Shown: in pieces, positions 60,841 through 64,000 of the stretch
How the letters are laid out: every line of letters starts with the position of its first letter
Position numbering within the stretch: the stretch's first letter is position 1
Made by a program: the position numbers and the translations under genes
Origin: Petrolisthes cinctipes
Taxonomy: Eukaryota; Arthropoda; Malacostraca; Decapoda; Porcellanidae
Direction: 5' to 3'
Length of the DNA: 64,000 bases
Assembly: GCA_033782935.1 (NCBI GenBank)
Contig: JAWQEG010000283.1
Location: 3,472,001 to 3,536,000, forward strand
The notes under the pieces: model-generated
Seen by the model: only the letters and a program-made list of their open reading frames with translations
What the model was told of the DNA's origin: nothing
The model's database searches: none

Positions 60841-63018
60841 CGGACAAACAGAATGATTAGGAACCAAAGTAGACCCGAAAATCCTTTCATTTCACCCCCG
60901 TGACAACTCGGGTAAGACGAACACGAGAGGTACTTACTTGGAGGTGGAGGGTTTTGGTAAATTGATTACCGCTGGGAGGGAGGCGAAGATCGTGTCTGTC
61001 GCCGGTTGGTCAAAGAGGGCAGGGGACAAGGGGGCCGCTCGCACCACTCCCCTCTGTGCCATCTCCGGCGCAGATTTAGCCGCCGCCTGGCGGGCTGCCA
61101 GTCTCGCCTCAGCGAACGCCTTCGCCTCCTCCCGCATGAAGTGGGTCGCCATCGCCGCCACGCCCTCCATCACGGTGGCCATGGAAGAGAGGGTGTCACT
61201 GTAAGGGGTAAACAAGGAAAAAACCGAGCGAACCCGGGGATAAGTACCCGGGAGTAACAGAGAGACCCTCTACCCAGTATCCCTAAAAAACATGACACAC
61301 GAGTAAGGTACTCACGCTAGCTGTACACCCGACATCTCGTGGTAGGAGTTGGTTAGGGCATTGAGGCAGTCCCTAATCAACGAGGCGGCTGCCCCCGTGG
61401 AGATGGTGTGAGCCAACTCTAGACGGGTAGCAGACTCCGCCTGTCGCAACTTGCCATCGGGCTCCTTCAGCTGATAGGGGACCAAGGGCTCCTTCTCCGT
61501 CTTCCACAGGCACTCCCTCAAGCCCGGGGGGGCCCGGGAATGAGGGAGGATGACGGGGAAAGACGGAGGAGGGGGCTTCCTGGGCGCATTGTTTCTCTGG
61601 TGGTCCAGGGACTTAAGGAGAAGGGCTGGAATGTCCAGGTCCCCTTCGCCCTTATCCCCCGGGAAGTACGCGTCCGGGGAAAGGAGGAGAGCCGTGTTAC
61701 CGTGGGAGCGGTCAATCCTCCAAGCCCCGGACAAGTGTAGCTGGCTGTACTCCACCAGAAAACCCATCGCGTCCAGGGTCGCCGCAGAGGACACCCTAGA
61801 TGAAGTGGGTACGGGCGCCGAGATAGGACGGACCTTGTAGAAGGGAATAGCCTCGCCCTTCTCATCCGCCCCCCACTTCACCACGACGTCATCCCTCCGG
61901 ATCCACACGTCTGGTTGAGCCGTGTCCGGAGACCAAGCCACCAGTCTGCCCTCCTCCGAAGAGTGGGTCCAGGAAGGAGGGAGAAGAGACCAAGAGTAGG
62001 GAAGGTATCCGTCTCCCGAAGGAGGGGGAGACGGGGACGGAGGTGCGGAGGTAACCAACTCCTCAGCTACGTCCCCCGACGGAGACTCGAGCCCCGGGGA
62101 AACGGGAGGCACGAAAAGGACTCCCACATCCCCGGGAGGACTCGCGCCCTCGATGGGAGCAGCAGCGGGAGGCGGGGGAACAGGAGCGGGTTCCGTAGCG
62201 ACAGCCGGAGGCTGCGCGACGGAAGCCCCAGGAAAAGCGTGAGGAATAAGGGCGTGGAAGATCTTAACTATCTTCCTCGACGAGGGGCTGTCCCCCCCCC
62301 GCTTACCCTTGCGGGATTTGCGGGCGGGCGAAGGAGAGCTCCCCGACGACGAAGAAGAGGAAGAGGAGGACGACGAAGAAGAGGAGGAAGGAGAACGGCG
62401 ACGAGCACGGGACTTCCTGGAGTGGCGGGACCTCTTAGCTGAACGCTTGCGTCCTCTAGAGAGGCCTGAGGAGCCAGCTCTAGCAGGAGGCGAAGCTGGG
62501 GGTTCCCTGCTGGGCCCTTGTACCGGTGAGGTAGTCGGGAGAACCAGCGCGACAGACTCGCTCGTTTCCCGGGGGGCTAAGCCCCGAGAAGGAGTCGTAG
62601 TACCGTCTAGGGAAGGAGGCTCAATCTCTCGGGCCTCAGGAGGTTCTAGCCCCTGAGACTCCGAGAGACAGGAAGAAGGGTAACGGGTCCTGAATAAACC
62701 CAGGTCCGCTCCCAAAATCGGGTCCACCCACGCCAAAGAAGAACCGTCTCGTTTGTGGGCCATTCTCCTAGCCCTCGTCCACGCCATACGAAGAGAAGCA
62801 AGGGCAGGGAGCTTGGAGCGGGCAGAAGGGGAGGTAACCCGACACAACTCAGCCCAGGGGCGGCACACACCACACGCCAAAGGGTCGTAACCCAAGGGAG
62901 TGAAGCAGGGTGCGTGAGGTGAACAGTGCAGGTGTCCGTCAGGCGAGACCCGCACGGTACATCCTGAGGCAGCACAAAGGGCACGAGTAGGCTGAGGGAG
63001 AAAAGAATACACAAACAT
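60708..63018 (-). CDS. DIRS gag-like protein, three exons, 697 aa
   Basis: Exons 63018-61316, 61198-60938 and 60837-60708 (TAG). Lengths 1703, 261 and 130 bp sum to 2094, a multiple of three, and both junction codons (GC|T, AA|G) are open. Introns of 117 and 100 bp have strong donors (gtgagt, gtaagt) and acceptors (cttacag, ccgtag). The N-terminus is Cys/His-rich (ALCAASGCTVRV, HLHCSPHAPC, ACGVC), a likely zinc-binding part. A Ser/Arg tract follows (SAKRSRHSRKSRARRRS, then poly-Ser), then proline-rich and conserved-looking helical sequence (SSMATVMEGVAAMATHFMRE) across the first junction, and a Pro/Arg tail. Presumed structural protein; assigned by position, not by homology I can name. Confidence 0.75.
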
Positions 63019-63607
63019 GGGTTAACACGAGCAAACACTGGAACACAGAAGACACGAAACCCATCCTCCCCGAAGGAAAGAAGCGCGGGACACGCCCGCT
63101 GTACCTGGGGACCAGGACACGCTCCCCCACACTCGCGCAGCCGCCCAGGGAAAAACCCCGTAAAACCAAAACAGTCCGCCACATGGAGCGGGTAAATAAG
63201 GGCCCCCCGGACAGAATGAACCAGAAGGAGGGGTAGGAGGGGACTCGATAGCCTGAGAAGAAACACTCCAGGCTGAAAATAATGGAAAAACCCCAAAAAT
63301 AAAAAAAAAAAACCCCGCCCGGGAGAGGAAGAGAAGTGGCAGGAGGAACAGTGAAAGGGGGGACAGACGGAGAAAAACTCCGAAAACAGGGGCTGAAAAG
63401 CCCCCTTCGCTTAAGGAAAAGAACTAAGTCCTAACAAAGAAAAAAACCCCAAAAACACCTAAAACCCTCCTAGAAAACACACATGATACATCTGCAAAGC
63501 AGGCTAGCCACTAGAACACAAAAGAAAAAATTAGCAGGAACACGCGACACAATACCATAGCGTAGCAGCGAGGACCGTAGATGTTGATTGAGACGTGTTC
63601 CGCGACA
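63019..63607 (-). other. DIRS 5' leader
   Basis: GC-rich near gag and A-rich towards the terminal repeat (aaaaaaaacc near 63300). No domain recognised; frames overlapping 62646-63296 are shadows of gag. Confidence 0.6.
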
Positions 63608-63818
63608 GAGTGGGCGAGCGGTATTCAGCGGAGGAGGGGCTTAATACCTCATCTCACCACCACCAGGTGGCTCCACTATCAGTACAGCGCCAGATTTGAA
63701 TTTTATTTACTTCTGATGAACGTCATGGAATTGACCCTTCCAACCCAGATTATGCCTATACGGGGCCTGGGCTTGTGAAGGGGCCTATTCTATAGCAAAT
63801 CAGCTGTGCTGGTTTCAC
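63608..63818 (-). repeat. DIRS 5' inverted terminal repeat
   Basis: Reverse complement of 56617-56827. The outermost 12 bp (tataccaataat) extend to the element end at 63830. Confidence 0.92.
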
Positions 63819-63830
63819 TATACCAATAAT

Positions 63831-63956
63831 GACCTACTCTGTCTGTCTGTGTCATTCTCTGAAGAAGACCCTGTGAGGTCGAAACGTAAGAATAAAGCCT
63901 TCCTCATGCCACCGTGTTTATCCTCCACCAACCTAACCATTTGTCTTGGTACTCAT

Positions 63957-63957
<1 letters not shown>
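63831..63957 (+). mobile_element. PLE 3' end, continuation of the right arm beyond the DIRS
   Basis: gacctactctgtctgtctgt continues exactly where 56569 stopped, as shown by the uninterrupted left copy at 54644-54660. Contains the hammerhead-like motif and then about 60 bp of a tail (aataaagccttcctcatgcc...) ending in (AT)n. Confidence 0.85.
63859..63888 (+). ncRNA. Hammerhead-ribozyme-like motif, right PLE
   Basis: Same 30 bases as 54599-54628 in the other orientation: CTGAAGA, GACC/GGTC stem, GAAAC, GTA. Confidence 0.5.

Positions 63958-64000
<43 letters not shown>
63958..64000. repeat. (AT)n tract running off the window end
   Basis: Pure AT after the PLE tail; its right border is outside the window. 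Confidence 0.95.

Larger units (their letters stand above)
56570..63830 (-). mobile_element. DIRS retrotransposon, complete, 7,261 bp
   Basis: Encodes gag, RT/RNase H and tyrosine recombinase on the minus strand. Termini: 211-bp inverted repeats at 56617-56827 and 63608-63818, each with an outer extension (AGTGCATTTG... on the left, ...CCAATAAT on the right). An internal complementary region at 56885-56983 contains the complements of both outer extensions joined end to end, the DIRS-1 hallmark used to form the circular intermediate. It sits inside a PLE without target duplication, as expected for recombinase-mediated insertion. The GC-rich coding body contrasts with the AT-rich surroundings. 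Confidence 0.93.

Noticed and set aside
62646..63296. A 216-codon frame and other overlapping frames in the gag region
   Set aside because: Shadows of the gag frame; no domain and no conservation argument.

Overview
The window is eukaryotic and almost certainly from an arthropod, most likely a decapod crustacean. The evidence is spliceosomal GT-AG introns, the arthropod telomeric pentamer TTAGG as a short interstitial array, very dense (AT)n, (GT)n and (GA)n microsatellites, and a transposable-element mix (DIRS, EN+ Penelope, animal CACTA, RNase-H LINE) of the kind known from decapod genomes. The decapod placement is inference; no host housekeeping gene is present to confirm it.

Layout. 1-4.6 kb is AT-rich intergenic DNA with a 7 x 50 bp minisatellite. 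4.6-10.7 kb is a satellite array of about 35 monomers of 176 bp; each monomer is an old dimer of about 88 bp, and a 14-monomer block is partly duplicated as a higher-order repeat. 10.7-19 kb holds low-complexity tracts, decayed fragments (an SGNH-hydrolase-like domain, an RTE-like LINE) and several minisatellites. 19341-30944 is a boundary-defined CACTA/EnSpm DNA transposon of 11.6 kb (CACTG termini, TA duplication) inserted in a GGAAGG-type minisatellite. It carries an intact 834-aa transposase and a second multi-exon gene broken by one in-frame stop. Inside it sit a 178-bp inverted repeat around a tRNA-Ser-derived SINE, a MITE and a LINE fragment. 32.6-36.9 kb is an RNase-H LINE 3' end followed by a full-length Penelope-like element (PLE) with 402-bp pseudo-LTRs. 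37-42.5 kb holds three inverted-repeat DNA elements and a Helitron helicase scrap. 42.9-44.4 kb is an internally deleted copy of the same LINE.

45780-48867 is the only convincing host gene: three exons, signal peptide, cysteine-rich secreted product of 228 aa, unrecognised. Its start codon lies at the edge of a GT minisatellite whose units carry the same ATG context, its first intron holds a 1.4-kb polypurine tract, and its second intron a degenerate CCTAA tract.

50.3-54.4 kb is a nearly full-length APE-type LINE on the minus strand, broken by stops and frameshifts. 54.6-64 kb is a nest: two 3' portions of one PLE family face each other in inverted orientation, and the right one is split by a complete DIRS retrotransposon (56570-63830). 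The DIRS has 211-bp inverted terminal repeats, an internal complementary region that defines both ends to the base, a gag reading frame continuous only across two spliceosomal introns, an RT/RNase H gene with a third intron and one frameshift, and an overlapping intact tyrosine recombinase.

The strongest observations are the intron-bearing DIRS with its exact internal complementary region, the CACTA element with its reconstructed second gene, hammerhead-ribozyme-like motifs at four places in PLE ends, the recurrent junction of PLE ends with (AT)n tracts, and the 88/176/higher-order structure of the satellite. All calls rest on reading the sequence; no database search was possible.
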